The notes beneath the pieces are model-generated. The model was given only the letters and a program-made list of their open reading frames with translations, was not told the DNA's origin and searched no databases. The translations under genes were made by a program, and so were the position numbers. DNA of 64,000 nt, taken from positions 154,445 to 218,444 of the forward strand of contig QKWP01000675.1 of NCBI GenBank assembly GCA_003550325.1. Direction: 5' to 3'. Below are positions 1-10,588 of this stretch, piece after piece; position 1 is the stretch's first letter, and each line of letters begins with the position of its first letter. This DNA comes from Gigaspora rosea (taxonomy: Eukaryota; Glomeromycota; Glomeromycetes; Diversisporales; Gigasporaceae).

Positions 1-239
1 AAAACGAGGCATAACTTAAACTTGAAATACTTAAAATAATCCTTTGGAAGGGTTAATTATGTACAAATAGCACTACAAAAGCCATATCAAACTGGTTTAA
101 TACAAAATGCAAATCGGACCACAATGTCATGTAAAATATAACCAATGAAAGAATGGTATTTGTTCACATCATTTCAGTCCCCAGATAACCATACACTACA
201 TTGCACTCCATTCATGGTAATTTTAATGATCAAATTATT

Positions 240-400
240 TCAACAGTTGAATTAATTTTGATGGTTAATTTAGTTTCAACTGTTGAATTAATTTTGACTA
301 TTAAATTAATTTCAACTGTTGGATTAATTTCAACTGATGACAAATAATTTCAGTTTCAACAGTTGAATTTAATTTTAACCGTTGAAATTTTCAAAATTAA
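240..400. repeat. degenerate tandem repeat of a TTCAACTGTTGAATTAAT-type unit
   Basis: Seven or so imperfect copies of a unit of about 20-25 bases built round the palindrome CAACTGTTGA follow each other. Together with the rest of 1-930 this is AT-rich DNA with no open frame of note; 420-560 has a looser repeat of CCTATTGC / CCTATTACGGCA. Confidence 0.6.
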
Positions 401-975
401 AATTTAATTTCATCGCCATCTATACACCTATTGCAACAATTACACCTATTGCAGCTATTTTATGAATTATGACTATTGCGCCTATTACGGCAAAAAATTA
501 CAACCTTCGAATAAAAGGTTGCAACTTTACAACCCCGTCAAACCTATTACGGCAGGCAACCTTAGTTTGTATCATAAGTAAATCCCTGTAAACCAATCAA
601 ACTAAGAATATAGATGCCATCATTAGTTTTTATAATCATACTATATAATGACTCCAGATTAGCTGAATCTAAGATCCGGTAATAGGCGTGAAAAATCGAT
701 CGCACATCAATATAAATTTATATTTTTAAAAGCACGAAAAGATAAACCGCATATCGATATAAATTTATATTTTGGCCCAAGTCAGATCGATATTTTTTTC
801 TGGCCCCAGTATGAGTATAGTATAAGATTACATACCATATAATTGTAACACTCTAGCACAGGTTAACTAAATTGATTTTTGATTGATTGAATAAATAATT
901 ATGCACTGATTAATGAATGTCATGAGTGCTTATTGTTTGCATTGATAAAGGTCAGAGATAAAATAATTATTATTA

Positions 976-1201
976 GGCCACGCAAAGTTGATTTTTCGTT
1001 TTGCATTACCCGCCGTCCCATTTTTTCAATTTTTTCAATTTTTTTATTTTTGATTCCTTGTTGTGCAAATGAAAAATTAACCTCGTATAACCTTAAATTT
1101 GAACATTATTCTATTTGCAGTAAATTAAAAAAAAAACCGTCCGTCCGTCCCGAATTTTGAAATCCATGTAATGCAAAACGAAAAATCAACTTTGCGTGGC
1201 C
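976..1201. mobile_element. MITE with perfect 33-bp terminal inverted repeats
   Basis: The left arm 976-1008 (beginning GGCCACGCAAAGTTG) is matched exactly by the reverse complement at 1169-1201. The interior is T-rich then A-rich, with short CCGTCCC motifs near both arms. There is no coding capacity; the 75-codon open frame across it runs through the arms and is not a gene. The superfamily cannot be told because no clear target duplication is visible. Confidence 0.75.
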
Positions 1202-1234
1202 TTAGCAATAATCCTCCGATCCTATATCAAGGTC

Positions 1235-1570
1235 TAGAGATGGGTTTCATGCGTGCGCATTAATCGCATTCATGCGCACTTTATCCATCTAAATTTTATG
1301 TAGGAAAATTAAAGTACATATAATTTAAACCAGGGAATGTATTGTCAACGGAAATAAGGAATATGGATACAAAAGTCTCGAAAAATTCCGAAAAGAAAAT
1401 GAATGGACATGAAAGAAGAGCAAGATCGGGGTAAAAATTTGAGCACGTATCAGATATTTTCCGAAGGAAAATAAAAATTCTAAAAATTATATCATGCGAT
1501 ATCATGCGCATTTTATATAACGTGCGCATTAATGTGCATTCATGCGCATATTTATAAAATGCGCATTTTT
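1235..1570. mobile_element. hAT-like MITE rich in TGCGCATT motifs, TSD TCAAGGTC
   Basis: A perfect 8-bp direct repeat TCAAGGTC lies at 1227-1234 and 1571-1578. The left end TAGAGATGGG resembles the end of the second copy at 9101-9759, with which it shares most of its length. The right tip (a CCCATCACTA-like end in the other copy) is missing here. The subterminal regions carry clustered GCGCATT motifs. The 94-codon minus-strand open frame inside is repeat translation. Confidence 0.75.
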
Positions 1571-1584
1571 TCAAGGTCATAATT

Positions 1585-1662
1585 AATAATACCCTGATCC
1601 GTATGAGAATAAGCGGAAACGAAGCTTCCGCTAATCCCCAACGGATCAGGATATTATTATTA
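1585..1662. repeat. hairpin-forming inverted repeat
   Basis: AATAATACCCTGATCCGT pairs with ACGGATCAGGATATTATT, enclosing a second stem, AAGCGGAA / TTCCGCT. It directly abuts the target duplication of the preceding MITE. Confidence 0.6.
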
Positions 1663-2187
1663 CTAATACCAGTAATATGAAAAGTAAATTTGATTATATG
1701 ATAAATTAGATTGCACCAAGTTTCAACAGCCGCCGAGTTCTATAAAAGTTTAACCGTTCAATGAGATTTCTGTTTGCAATTTTGACGGGAACATAATTTA
1801 ACAAATGTATGTAGCTATTTATGTATGCGCGTATATATTTGCATGCGATAGAATTTGTAAGAAAAACGAAAAAAAAAGCGAAACAATCATTATACCTTCT
1901 AAATGCTGAAATACACGTTGTCGGTTTAAAGGGGTTGTTCACAAATAATAATCTGAAGAATAATGTCTTTATGCTTTGGAGAATATAATGAGCATGTGAT
2001 GAATATAGCACCGGTAGCACTTGGAATATTAAATTTGATTGATTATGAATTCGGTGCATTTATCATGTTATTGGCATTTAGGGGGTTTCATTTGATCATG
2101 CGATCAATATCATGACTTGGTGTAATGATAAACAAACAACAAACATAAGCGACCAGAATGGGAACATCATATGAAAATTCATATATC

Positions 2188-2360
2188 TGATATATGTTGT
2201 ACCCCAAATCTAAATTTTCACCAATTGTTAATTGGGACGGCCCAGATGTCAATTTACTAAAATTTAGCTAAATGACCTGCTGACATTAATTTGTTTAGGC
2301 TGATAATTTTGGCCAATTGACATTTGGGGCAAATTGACATCTGAGGCACAACATATATAC
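2188..2360. mobile_element. short foldback element
   Basis: The ends ATATATGTTGTACCCC and GGCACAACATATAT are inverted copies. The interior carries repeated CAATTGACAT / GATGTCAATTTA motifs. No coding capacity. The family is not recognised. Confidence 0.5.
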
Positions 2361-2989
2361 ACGATGCTAAATTCCGTTTGATTTTTAATGATTGGTCTAA
2401 CAAATTATTAGGGCGATTGTTTTTTGATTTTTTGAGTGTCTTTTTCTGCACTATTATATAAGAATGATATAATGAATATGCATCAAACCATTAGATTATC
2501 TTCAAACCTCGCCTATTGTTATTGTTATGAGTAAATGTTAAAAATAATTTTCCACCTCAGTCTTTAGGCAATTGTATTTTCAAATAACTTGTCCTACGAT
2601 AAAAAATTTTTAGGGCATAGGGTTCACTCTCTTGCGTAGTTATGCAAATTATCTCATATGATCCTCTAAACGCTTAAATTTCTATTTATTGATAGATTAT
2701 TTAATTACTTACAAGTGATAAATTACAGCTTGTGTTTTTTAATAATTTGTTGATTGATTGGTTGATTTGTTTTTTTTTTCAATCCTGGGACTTAGAAAAA
2801 ATATAAAATTTGCATTAAAAATATCAAATATGTATATATATGCTAAAAACGGTCGCATGGTGATTTTGGAATATTTTAGGGTGAGTAAAAATTTTTTTAA
2901 AAAGAATAATAAATTGTCCATTTTAATTTATCATTGAACTTTTTTGGCTTGACATTTTTGTTACGAAATGACATCATTATTGTTCAAAA

Positions 2990-3243
2990 TATGGGGGGCG
3001 TCAATAGAAACCAGGCAAATCATTTTTAGTAATTTTTTTTTAAACTTTAGATTAAAATATCTTAACAACTACTAAACCAATCTTGATAAAAAAATTTTTT
3101 ATTTTAATTCTATAACTACATAGAATTAAAATAAAAAAATTTTTATCAAGTGTGGTTTAATAATTGCTAAGATAGTTTAATCTAAAGTTTAAAAAAAATT
3201 TACTTAGAAACAATTTGCCTGGTTTCTATTGACGCCCCCATAT
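2990..3243. mobile_element. long-hairpin foldback, GTCAATAGAAACCAGGCA family, copy 1
   Basis: Nearly the whole element is two inverted arms of about 120 bases. The arms start GGGGGCGTCAATAGAAACC and meet at a centre near 3115. The terminal sequence matches the ends of a second foldback at 8813-9083, so both belong to one family although their inner arms differ. There is no open frame. The flanking ATAT could be either a target duplication or part of the palindrome. Confidence 0.7.
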
Positions 3244-3419
3244 CACGGAAAAATATCACATGGCCATATGTAATATCAATATTGTCACGAAAACAACGTG
3301 TGCGTAGTAGCACATGGAAATGACTTTAACCCCGATAAAAAAACACCTGCTCTTTTTATCATATGAACAATATCTTATAAGTAAAATAAAGGAAATATCA
3401 TAAATAAAATAAAAAATAA

Positions 3420-3535
3420 ATAATAAATAATAAGGGAAATTCTATTTTCACCCAGGCTAAAGTCACCTAAAGTATAATTTCATTATTGGGAAATTCTATT
3501 TTCACCCAGGTTAAAATCAGCCGATATATAATTTT
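3420..3535. repeat. direct repeat of a GGGAAATTCTATTTTCAC unit
   Basis: Two copies of GGGAAATTCTATTTTCACCC followed by AGG(C/T)TAAA lie about 54 bases apart. The function is unknown. Confidence 0.5.
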
Positions 3536-3774
3536 TATTATATTAAAAAATTATAAATTCATATAATATCATTAAAATTCATCTATCCTAACCACTAACA
3601 AGCTAATTTATAGAATTTTTTGTTAGTGTTTGTATTGTATAATATAATGAATAAATTTGTTGATTTTCTCACAGTATGTTACAATAAATTACAAAAAGAA
3701 TGTCACATAACACAAATTAACATAACTGGAAACAAAGAACTTAATAAAATACCGAATAGAGATGCTTGCGGATA

Positions 3775-3945
3775 TTATTATTAATATATAGTTATCCGGC
3801 AAATTCATATGATCATGAAATTATTTCTTCTTGTTATTTTTTCATGTGTTATGATGTAAACATGTTTATTTAAATTAAAACTCAGCGAGCAACTCCCTAC
3901 CAATCATGATCATAAGTTGCCGGATAATGTATAGTTATTGGATGC
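3775..3945. repeat. dispersed hairpin repeat, copy 1 (related copy at 48897-49040)
   Basis: Inverted ends TATAGTTATCCGGCAA / TTGCCGGATAATGTATA enclose a middle with TTGTTATTTTTTCATG and CATGTTTATTT that recurs at 48897-49040. No coding capacity. The stretch between 3250 and 3775 holds only AT-rich sequence and the short direct repeat listed separately. Confidence 0.6.
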
Positions 3946-4120
3946 GAAGCAGCCAATAACGGAAATTATTTGTAAATAATTTCATTATCTGGCTGTGAAT
4001 TTAATATGTCAGCTTCTGGGTCCCGAAGGGACCCAGAAATGACACATATTAAATTCGCTGCCAGATAAACAAGTTATTGGCTGCGTAGCATACAATAACG
4101 GTGTTATCCGGTGGTTTACG
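3945..4120. repeat. complex hairpin with TGGGTCCCGAAGGGACCCA core
   Basis: The arms AGCAGCCAATAAC and GTTATTGGCTGCGTAGC enclose TTAATATGTCA / TGACACATATTAA and a central GGGTCCC-GAA-GGGACCC stem. It sits directly against the preceding hairpin repeat. No gene. Confidence 0.6.
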
Positions 4121-4599
4121 ACGATTGTGCTTGCTAAATGACTCGAGTTTTTGGTAGTGATTACGTAAGCTGCCAAATAACGAATTTATTTGGCAGATGA
4201 CGCAATCACTGCCAAATAACTCGATGTTCTGCATAAGCAATTTTATTTCTCCATTCTATTAAGTTAATTTCATCTAACTTATATTTTTTGTTAACGATAC
4301 CGAATTATATCATTTTAAACTGGTTTTGGATGAAATTTTTGGTAAGCAGAATTTTGTAGCAAATGTGGTGCTTCATTTTTCCTTATACAAGTTCCTTGCT
4401 GACCGACTGATGATCCTTTAAGAAATAAATCGTTTGACTAAATTTTAATTTGGCACTCTTTGCTTTTATCTATCTAGCCTTAACTGTGATGTCGGGTCTC
4501 ACGATTAGATACTGAAACGGGATTAACAGGAACAGTCTTAATCTTAAACAATTTTGTTAGGGATAATGGAGTAGACCGCAAACACTATCATAGTAAGCT

Positions 4600-4685
4600 G
4601 CCGAATTGTCGAATACAGTAATTTGGTACACGTGCCGCTCTACGGCACGTGATCATTTGCCAAATTACCGTTATTCTACAATTTT
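4600..4685. repeat. hairpin with GTGCCG-CTCTA-CGGCAC core
   Basis: AATTGTCGAATACAGTAATTTGG pairs imperfectly with CCAAATTACCGTTATTCTACAATT around a CACGTGCCG / CGGCACGTG stem. No gene is seen from 4120 to 5450. Confidence 0.55.
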
Positions 4686-5514
4686 TGCACAATATTGTAT
4701 ACTTATCATTATGATTATAAAATTTAATATATCAGATAAGGGATCCTGTTATTAAAATCTAATAGAATACCATAATCGTTCTGCAAATTTGTCGGTCCAG
4801 TATTGGGATTGCGTTTCAAAAAAGTGTTTTTTTTTATCGTTACGAAATTTTTAGTGCAAGAACACGGACAATTCGGTTCGTATGATAATAACTTTCAGCT
4901 TGATTCTAAAATCGATTAGCTCAGATAGCTTTTTGTAGATATGACAATGGTACTCTAATGACAGATTACTTACATATTAAATATTCAAATAATTACGTAA
5001 TCCATCCAATTACCTTATTGTTTGTAGATCACATGGTTACGTTAACAAGTTAAAAGAGTAAATATTGTTTTTTTTTTGTGAAAACGTAAGATGTTTGAAA
5101 ACGGGAACTTATTGGATCAAAATGAATATATAAAAACTATTATTTTAAAACTTTGTGATTTTTTTTTATAGTTAGATGCAATATGAATTGTACGCAGCAA
5201 AAAAAAAAACAGAAGCCTTAAAGCTATTATTAATATACGGAAAAATAAGATGGAAATGCAGGCTATGGAAAACTCAGAAAATGATCATGTTTTCTGATAA
5301 ATGAACGTGCCTGTTGTTAAATGACAAGTGTCTATTTTGCATTATTTATCTTAATCAAGGTTAGCATTTAGGCTTATAATAAGACATTTGAATATTGTAT
5401 ATCGTGGATATCAAAATGCAAGTTATATTTATTCCTGTGAAAAGATGTTAACAAGGACCTCCGATAATCGTCAGTATATATGGTTATTGTTCTGACTCTC
5501 TCTCACGGAATAAG

Positions 5515-6135
5515 TACTTGTTATTGGTCATGTTGTGGATGATAACTGATTATTCACTATGATACTGTTTTTATGACGTGGCCGAAGGTCACGTCATAAT
5601 GCGGTATCTGCTGTGAAGAAATCAGCAATTATCAGCCACAATTTGACCAATAATACGCTTATCCGACATGTCTGGCGTAAACAACGAACGATTTTTGTGT
5701 AACTTATTCGGCCTCCTTCTAATACAAATACACAAATTTTCATTCACCTCTTAAGAGGTGATGAAAATTTGTGTATTGTATTAGGAGGTGACCGAATAAC
5801 TTACACAAAAGTCGTTCGGTGTTTACATAAGACATGTCGGATAATTTATAGTTATTGGTCATGTTGTTGATGATAACTGATTATTCACTAGGACACTGTG
5901 CTTATGACGTGACAAAAGGGCACGTCATAACACGGTGTCTGCTGTGAAGAAATCAGCGATTATCGTTAAATTATTGTACATTCTGACGTAAGCACCTAGC
6001 CATTTTCTGCATCTTATTGGGCCATTTCTAAACGTGATGCTTAAATTTTGTGGTGAACAAAGTTTGTGTATCATGTATTAGAATTGACCCAATAACATGC
6101 ATGAAAATGGCTAGGTGTAAGTGTACAATAAATAG
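5515..6135. repeat. alternating array of long hairpins
   Basis: Two copies of one hairpin unit (about 5518-5660 and 5849-5970, sharing TTATTGGTCATGTTGT, GATAACTGATTATTCAC and TGCTGTGAAGAAATCAGC) alternate with two other hairpins (5690-5850 and 5975-6135). Each copy of the repeated unit contains a TATGACGTG / CACGTCATA stem. There is no coding capacity. Confidence 0.65.
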
Positions 6136-7321
6136 TAAACACATGATGTCGTCTTTATGATTGTTACACCCGGATTTTACCGATAATATGATACATAATC
6201 GGAAACATTAACTTTTTTGATTTGGAGCTTCAGATTTATCCAAGTTTAAATAACTTACCGACCATAGTACGTGACAGCCACTCTAACTTGATGGATGATT
6301 TTAATCCATTAACTTGCGTGAAATAGAAATTTCTTTCCTATGTTATTTAGACAAGATCTTAATACGTTACTCATTAGCATTATTTAATAAAAGCCGGTAG
6401 AACACTTGATAATAGTTGATACTAATTTAACCTTAATAATCATATGAAAGTTTTTAAAGATAACCATAATTATCACATTAAAACAATTTATTTAATTTAT
6501 GAATCACGAGGAAATCATTTGATACCGATCTGCTGAATAAAGTTTATGTTTATTAACAATAAACCTACACTTCTTTAAAGGTTTTTTCTTTGATTTACAT
6601 TTAGCTTAGCCGTCTATAAATTGTAATCTCTTTTTCTTTTTGATATTAATTATTTTATTGATTGTGATACAAGTGATATAAAGGAAACAAGTTGTAAAGG
6701 CCCTCAAATGATGCATACACTTAGTTCCCAGCATATATTTATTACTTGTATGTGACTTGACCCATTGACATAAGCTAATTTTTATCTTTTAAAATGCCTC
6801 TCTTCCTCTCTTATCACCTTCTGATGATAATTTACTTTATTTTAATAACTTTGGCACATGATTTTCCGACAATGTGTTTTGTATAAATACAATTGATTCT
6901 TTTATTCGAACAGAGGAGTGGTTTTTGTAGGAAAAAAAAAGTTTGTAAACGACTTAATATGTTTTTGACTAATAATTTTTTTTTTATATTTAACTAATAA
7001 TTTTTGATAAAAATAAAGGCTCTTCGTTATATATTCGGGATAAATTTATATATTTGATTTGATTTAGAGGTTCGTTATCAAAATTTTGAATGTATATAAA
7101 TTTTAGTTAACTATTTCGTTAAAGAATGATGATTTTGTTGACAACCTTTCAACCATACCTTTTCCTAAGCATTACTATTCTGTTATGAACTCGAACCATT
7201 GTTCCTCTTATTTATTACTATTATTTTTATAAACCTTATTCATTATTAATTTTTCGTTTTTTTTTTTTTTAAATTTCTCTCAGAGCACCTTTAGCTTCAC
7301 TCTCTAGGTAGACAAATAGCT
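6136..7321. other. gene-free AT-rich upstream region
   Basis: No credible open frame, RNA gene or strong repeat was seen. The last 100 bases before the zinc-cluster gene contain a T-run (about 7255-7271) and CTCTCAGAGCACC, and may hold its promoter, but no convincing TATA box stands out. Confidence 0.4.
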
Positions 7322-8614
7322 ATGGAGGGAAAAAGAAAAAAAAGTGCCGAAGCGTGTGACTTCTGCCGTGGTCAAAAAAAAAGGTGTGATAAAGTTGGGA
7401 ACTCCTGCGTGAAATGCAGCAAGAGAGGAAAAGATTGTACATTCTCAAGAAATTCCTCGAAAAGTAAGTGTATAGCTTTTCCCACTTCAATTGTTAATAA
7501 GTTGCAAGAGGTTATATAAAATTTAATATGCGATATTCGCTGGTAGGATTTATATAATCCGTTTTGCTAACCCAAATTGAATAAGCTGATTAAAGTCTGC
7601 TTTATGTGTTCAGCATGTTCAATAAACAGATGGGATATGCAAAGAGAACATATATATTAGATACTGTTACCAATATGAATTGGTGTCGAAAAGGATAAAC
7701 ATAATGCATTCATCTATTTATATATGCTCTACAATTTTGGTTTGTTTGGTTTGTTTGTTTTTTGGACCTTAAAAATTAACATACATTAATTGGTTTCGTC
7801 TTTTTCGACTCCAATTTCATATTGATAACAGTATCCAATATGATATGTTCCCTCAGCATACCCTGTCGATACTGATTTTTATGTTAATGCTCAGTAAATC
7901 GTGTATATACCAAGAATACCACGCTAACTTGAAGCTTATTACTTTACATAAAATATAGGCCATTATCAAGGTGATCTACCGCACAATTATAACTTTCAAT
8001 TGAAGACCAATGAGTTACCGGAATTTTTAAATGTTGGAGGTTTTGATAATCTCGATGGGACACCAGAATTTACATATATGGATGGTGATATCTTGCAAAC
8101 GCATTCAAATTTTGATCTTGATGGGTCACCGGAATTTACACATATGGATGGCGATATTTTGCAAACGCAAACCGATTTTACTGAATCACCAGAATTCGCA
8201 AGTGTTGAAATCGATGTTCAACACTTCCAAAATGGAATCGAATTATTAGAATCTACAAATGCGGACGGTGAGAAAAATTAATTGTTCATTTAATGCAGTC
8301 AGGTCTCCTAAGTGTACCCTCTATAAGTGCACAACCTCCTTAAATGCACACTCAAGCTCCGGCCCAAGTATATAATTGATTTCTATAAATACGTTTTTCT
8401 TATTATTCTCTAAACGCACATGTTAAAGTGTTGTCAAAAGGGCGTTCACTGGAGATGCCTGAATAATAAAGGATACCATGATATATAATCATGCTAAAAA
8501 ACTTACTGTATATTCTAATATAAAATTTCAGGTCAACAATCTGAAAGATTTCCAGGAAACTTGTATGAATCTTATGACTTTGTTAACAATTTTCATAAGA
8601 ATAATATTCCTTAA
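7322..8614 (+). CDS. small fungal Zn2Cys6 (Gal4-type) transcription factor, three-exon model
   Basis: This is probably a nuclear DNA-binding regulator. Exon 1 (7322-7463) encodes a basic N-terminus and a complete binuclear zinc cluster with cysteines 12, 15, 22, 29, 32 and 39 (CX2CX6CX6CX2CX6C), the spacing of the fungal family. The donor AAA-GTAAGT and acceptor ATATAG join it to exon 2 (7959-8267) in phase 1. Exon 2 is acidic and contains two copies of an LDG(T/S)PEFT(Y/H)MDGDIL unit, possibly an activation segment. Exon 3 (8532-8614) follows ATTTCAG and ends in TAA, giving about 177 residues. This is short for the family, and the usual fungal-specific middle homology domain is absent. Both introns hold inverted repeats. 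Five further phase-1 exons at 11087-12125 could replace exon 3 to give a longer protein of about 262 residues. The zinc cluster is certain; the splice model is inferred. The target genes are unknown. Confidence 0.75.
7628..7875. repeat. inverted pair of Sel1-repeat gene fragments in intron 1
   Basis: On the plus strand 7628-7730 reads, with indels, as Sel1-type sequence (YCYQYE, IGVEKDKHNAFIYLY). On the minus strand 7790-7875 reads AEGTYHIGYCYQYEIGVEKDE. The latter is very close to a repeat in the Sel1 gene at 57695 (AEGTYGVGNSYQYGIGVEKDE). The two fragments are inverted copies separated by about 55 bases, so the intron RNA would fold into a long hairpin. Confidence 0.65.
8290..8465. repeat. 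inverted repeat in intron 2, CTCTxTAAGTGCA family
   Basis: GTCAGGTCTCCTAAGTGTACC on the left is matched in inverted form by the segment ending at GAGATGCCTGAAT. The interior carries several AGTGCAC / ATGCACA motifs. A related inverted repeat lies in intron 1 of the Sel1/kinase gene at 58575-58765. Confidence 0.5.
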
Positions 8615-8812
8615 GGTAATTTTTGAGTTGAATTTGTTGCAATGATATCAGTTAATGTTAATGATCTTGTGTATTAATGTTGACATTTTATTTATATCAT
8701 AAAATATCACGGCTATTAATTTATATAAAAAAGCTCTAATTAAGCAAGGTGTTTGTAAAGGTATAGTAATAAAAAATTATTTCTTCAACACGAGATACAC
8801 GTATGTTTTAAT

Positions 8813-9083
8813 GTGGGTTGCCGTTGCGGTCAATAAAAATCAGGCAGATTAATGTTTTAAAAAAAAAATTAATGCCTTAACTTTCACAGCTCATATCTCG
8901 ATGAATTTCGAAACTATTATCATCATTTAATAGTTAAAAAAAGCTTAACACCAAACTTTTCTTTAACTACTAAATGATGATATCGCTTCAAAATTCATTG
9001 AGATATGAGCTGTGAAAGTTAAGACATTAATTTTTTTTTAAAAAAATGTTAATCTGCCTGATTTCTATTGATGGCAGCCCATA
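8813..9083. mobile_element. long-hairpin foldback, GTCAATAGAAACCAGGCA family, copy 2
   Basis: The ends (GCGGTCAATAAAAATCAGG and the inverse of CTGATTTCTATTGATGGC) match the family seen at 2990-3243. The arms of about 120 bases include AACTTTCACAGCTCATATC and its inverse and meet near 8945. There is no coding capacity. Confidence 0.7.
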
Positions 9084-9100
9084 TGTCTGCGTACCTTAAA

Positions 9101-9759
9101 TAGATGGGTTTCATGCGTGCGCATTAATGCGCATTCATTCACATATTTCGGAATCATGCGCATTTTATCCCATCTAATTTTATGTAGGAACATTAAAGTA
9201 CATATAATTTAGACCAGGGAACGTATTGTCAAACGGAAATAAGGAATATGGATACAAAGTCTCGAAAAATTCCGAAAAGAACATGAATGGACATAAAAGA
9301 AGAGCAAGATCGGGTAAAAATTTGAGCACGTATCCGATATTTTCCGAAGGAAAAAGGATTTAATCATTATGCGCGGGTGCGCTGTAGCGCACTCTATAAG
9401 ATCTGGTGTAACGTGAAATCAAAATAACCAAACAACCGTTCTTTTTGTTAGTTAGGGTTAGGGTGAGGCTAGGATAGTGTGTAGGCGAGAAAAGGGGAAT
9501 TTTTTTGCGAAGAGTGGTTTCATAAGCAAAATTATAAACCACAAGCAATTTTTTAAAATATCGTCATTTTTTCCTGATCCTACGATACGATTGGTCGATC
9601 AGATGCGTTACAACGCATATGCGCTAAATTACTTAAACCAAGGAAAAATATAAATTCCAAAAATTATATCATGCGATATCATGCGAATTTTATATAACGT
9701 ACGCATTAATGCGCATTCATGCGCATGTTATTATAAAATGCGTATTTTTCCCATCACTA
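9101..9759. mobile_element. hAT-like GCGCATT MITE, copy 2, with a nested insertion
   Basis: The ends are TAGATGGG and CCCATCACTA (inverse TAGTGATGGG). The flanking octamers ACCTTAAA and ATTTTAAA match at six of eight bases, an eroded 8-bp target duplication. Both subterminal regions match the MITE at 1235-1570. The element is interrupted at 9355-9639 by another MITE. Confidence 0.7.
9355..9639. mobile_element. telomere-motif MITE, type A, TSD AAGGAAAA
   Basis: A 285-bp insertion inside the GCGCATT MITE, flanked by perfect AAGGAAAA at 9347-9354 and 9640-9647; the undisturbed sequence is seen in the copy at 1235-1570. The imperfect inverted ends carry TGCGC motifs, and the middle carries TTAGGGTTAGGGTGAGG. 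Sequence to the left of that motif (ATCTGGTGTAACGTGAAATC) recurs in the type-A copies at 16395 and 46795. The 62-codon minus-strand frame in it is not a gene. Confidence 0.8.
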
Positions 9760-10330
9760 ATTTTAAATATTTTATTAATACCTAATCCTATATATTTGGG
9801 TTTTAGCATCACAAATTATTCAACAATTAAGCTGCTTAGATTTAATTTTATCAGAGAATCAAAATTTGCAGCCTCAAATATCATCGTCATTAAGAGGTAA
9901 TAGAACATGTTTATCCGATTGTGTTTTTCGTTTTAATCTCATTTATATTTATATAAACTTATATTTACTTTACTCCTATTATGTGCAAAGTAGTTCTTAG
10001 TGATCTAAATAAGACCTTAGATTTGTATTCCTCCCAGTTTAATCGGTTATTAAGTAAGTTAATAATCGAACCAAAAATCTGACATCTAAACTTGAGCATA
10101 AGATTTTCAAATCTCCTGACATGATTTACAGTAGATGTATGTGCCTATAAATAATTCCAAAGAACTATATACTGTACAGTATATGTGCTATTTTAAGAAA
10201 TTTGTCTATATTTACCTTTTATGTATCAATTCTCTCACAACCTTTACTAAACATTGTTATTGGTTTATTCTACATTATGCTAACTAGCTTATGACCATAT
10301 AATAGGCGCATCCCTACACAGGGTTTAATA

Positions 10331-10570
10331 TACAAGGTGCTTCAATTATTGAACGTTTAGCTTTACAAGTTCTTTTTAGTGAAATTTTGACAAAGTATTT
10401 CGTGATATTTTGTGATCATATTTTGATGATTGGGAATAATTAGAATCATCTCGATGAGATTATTCAGTTGATATACAAATAATCAAAAAATGATCATTAG
10501 ATCACGAGATATTTTGATCAAAGTTTCGCTAGAAAAGAACTTATAAAGCTAAGCCTTCATGAATTAACGC
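10331..10570. mobile_element. foldback element
   Basis: The arms contain TTTAGCTTTACAAGTTCTTTTT and its inverse AAAGAACTTATAAAGCTAA, and continue inward through TATTTCGTGATATTTTGTGATCAT and its inverse. The loop is near 10455. No coding capacity. The flanks 9760-10330 show nothing recognisable. Confidence 0.6.
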
Positions 10571-10588
10571 CCCTCATGTTATCTCAAA

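Noticed and set aside
933-1160. 75-codon plus-strand open frame
   Set aside because: It lies across the arms and poly-T interior of a MITE; no domain and no codon-use signal.
1296-1580. 94-codon minus-strand open frame
   Set aside because: It is contained in the GCGCATT MITE, and the second copy of the MITE does not keep the frame.
8031-8249. Second plus-strand frame overlapping zinc-cluster exon 2
   Set aside because: It is a shadow frame of the tandem acidic repeat in the real exon.
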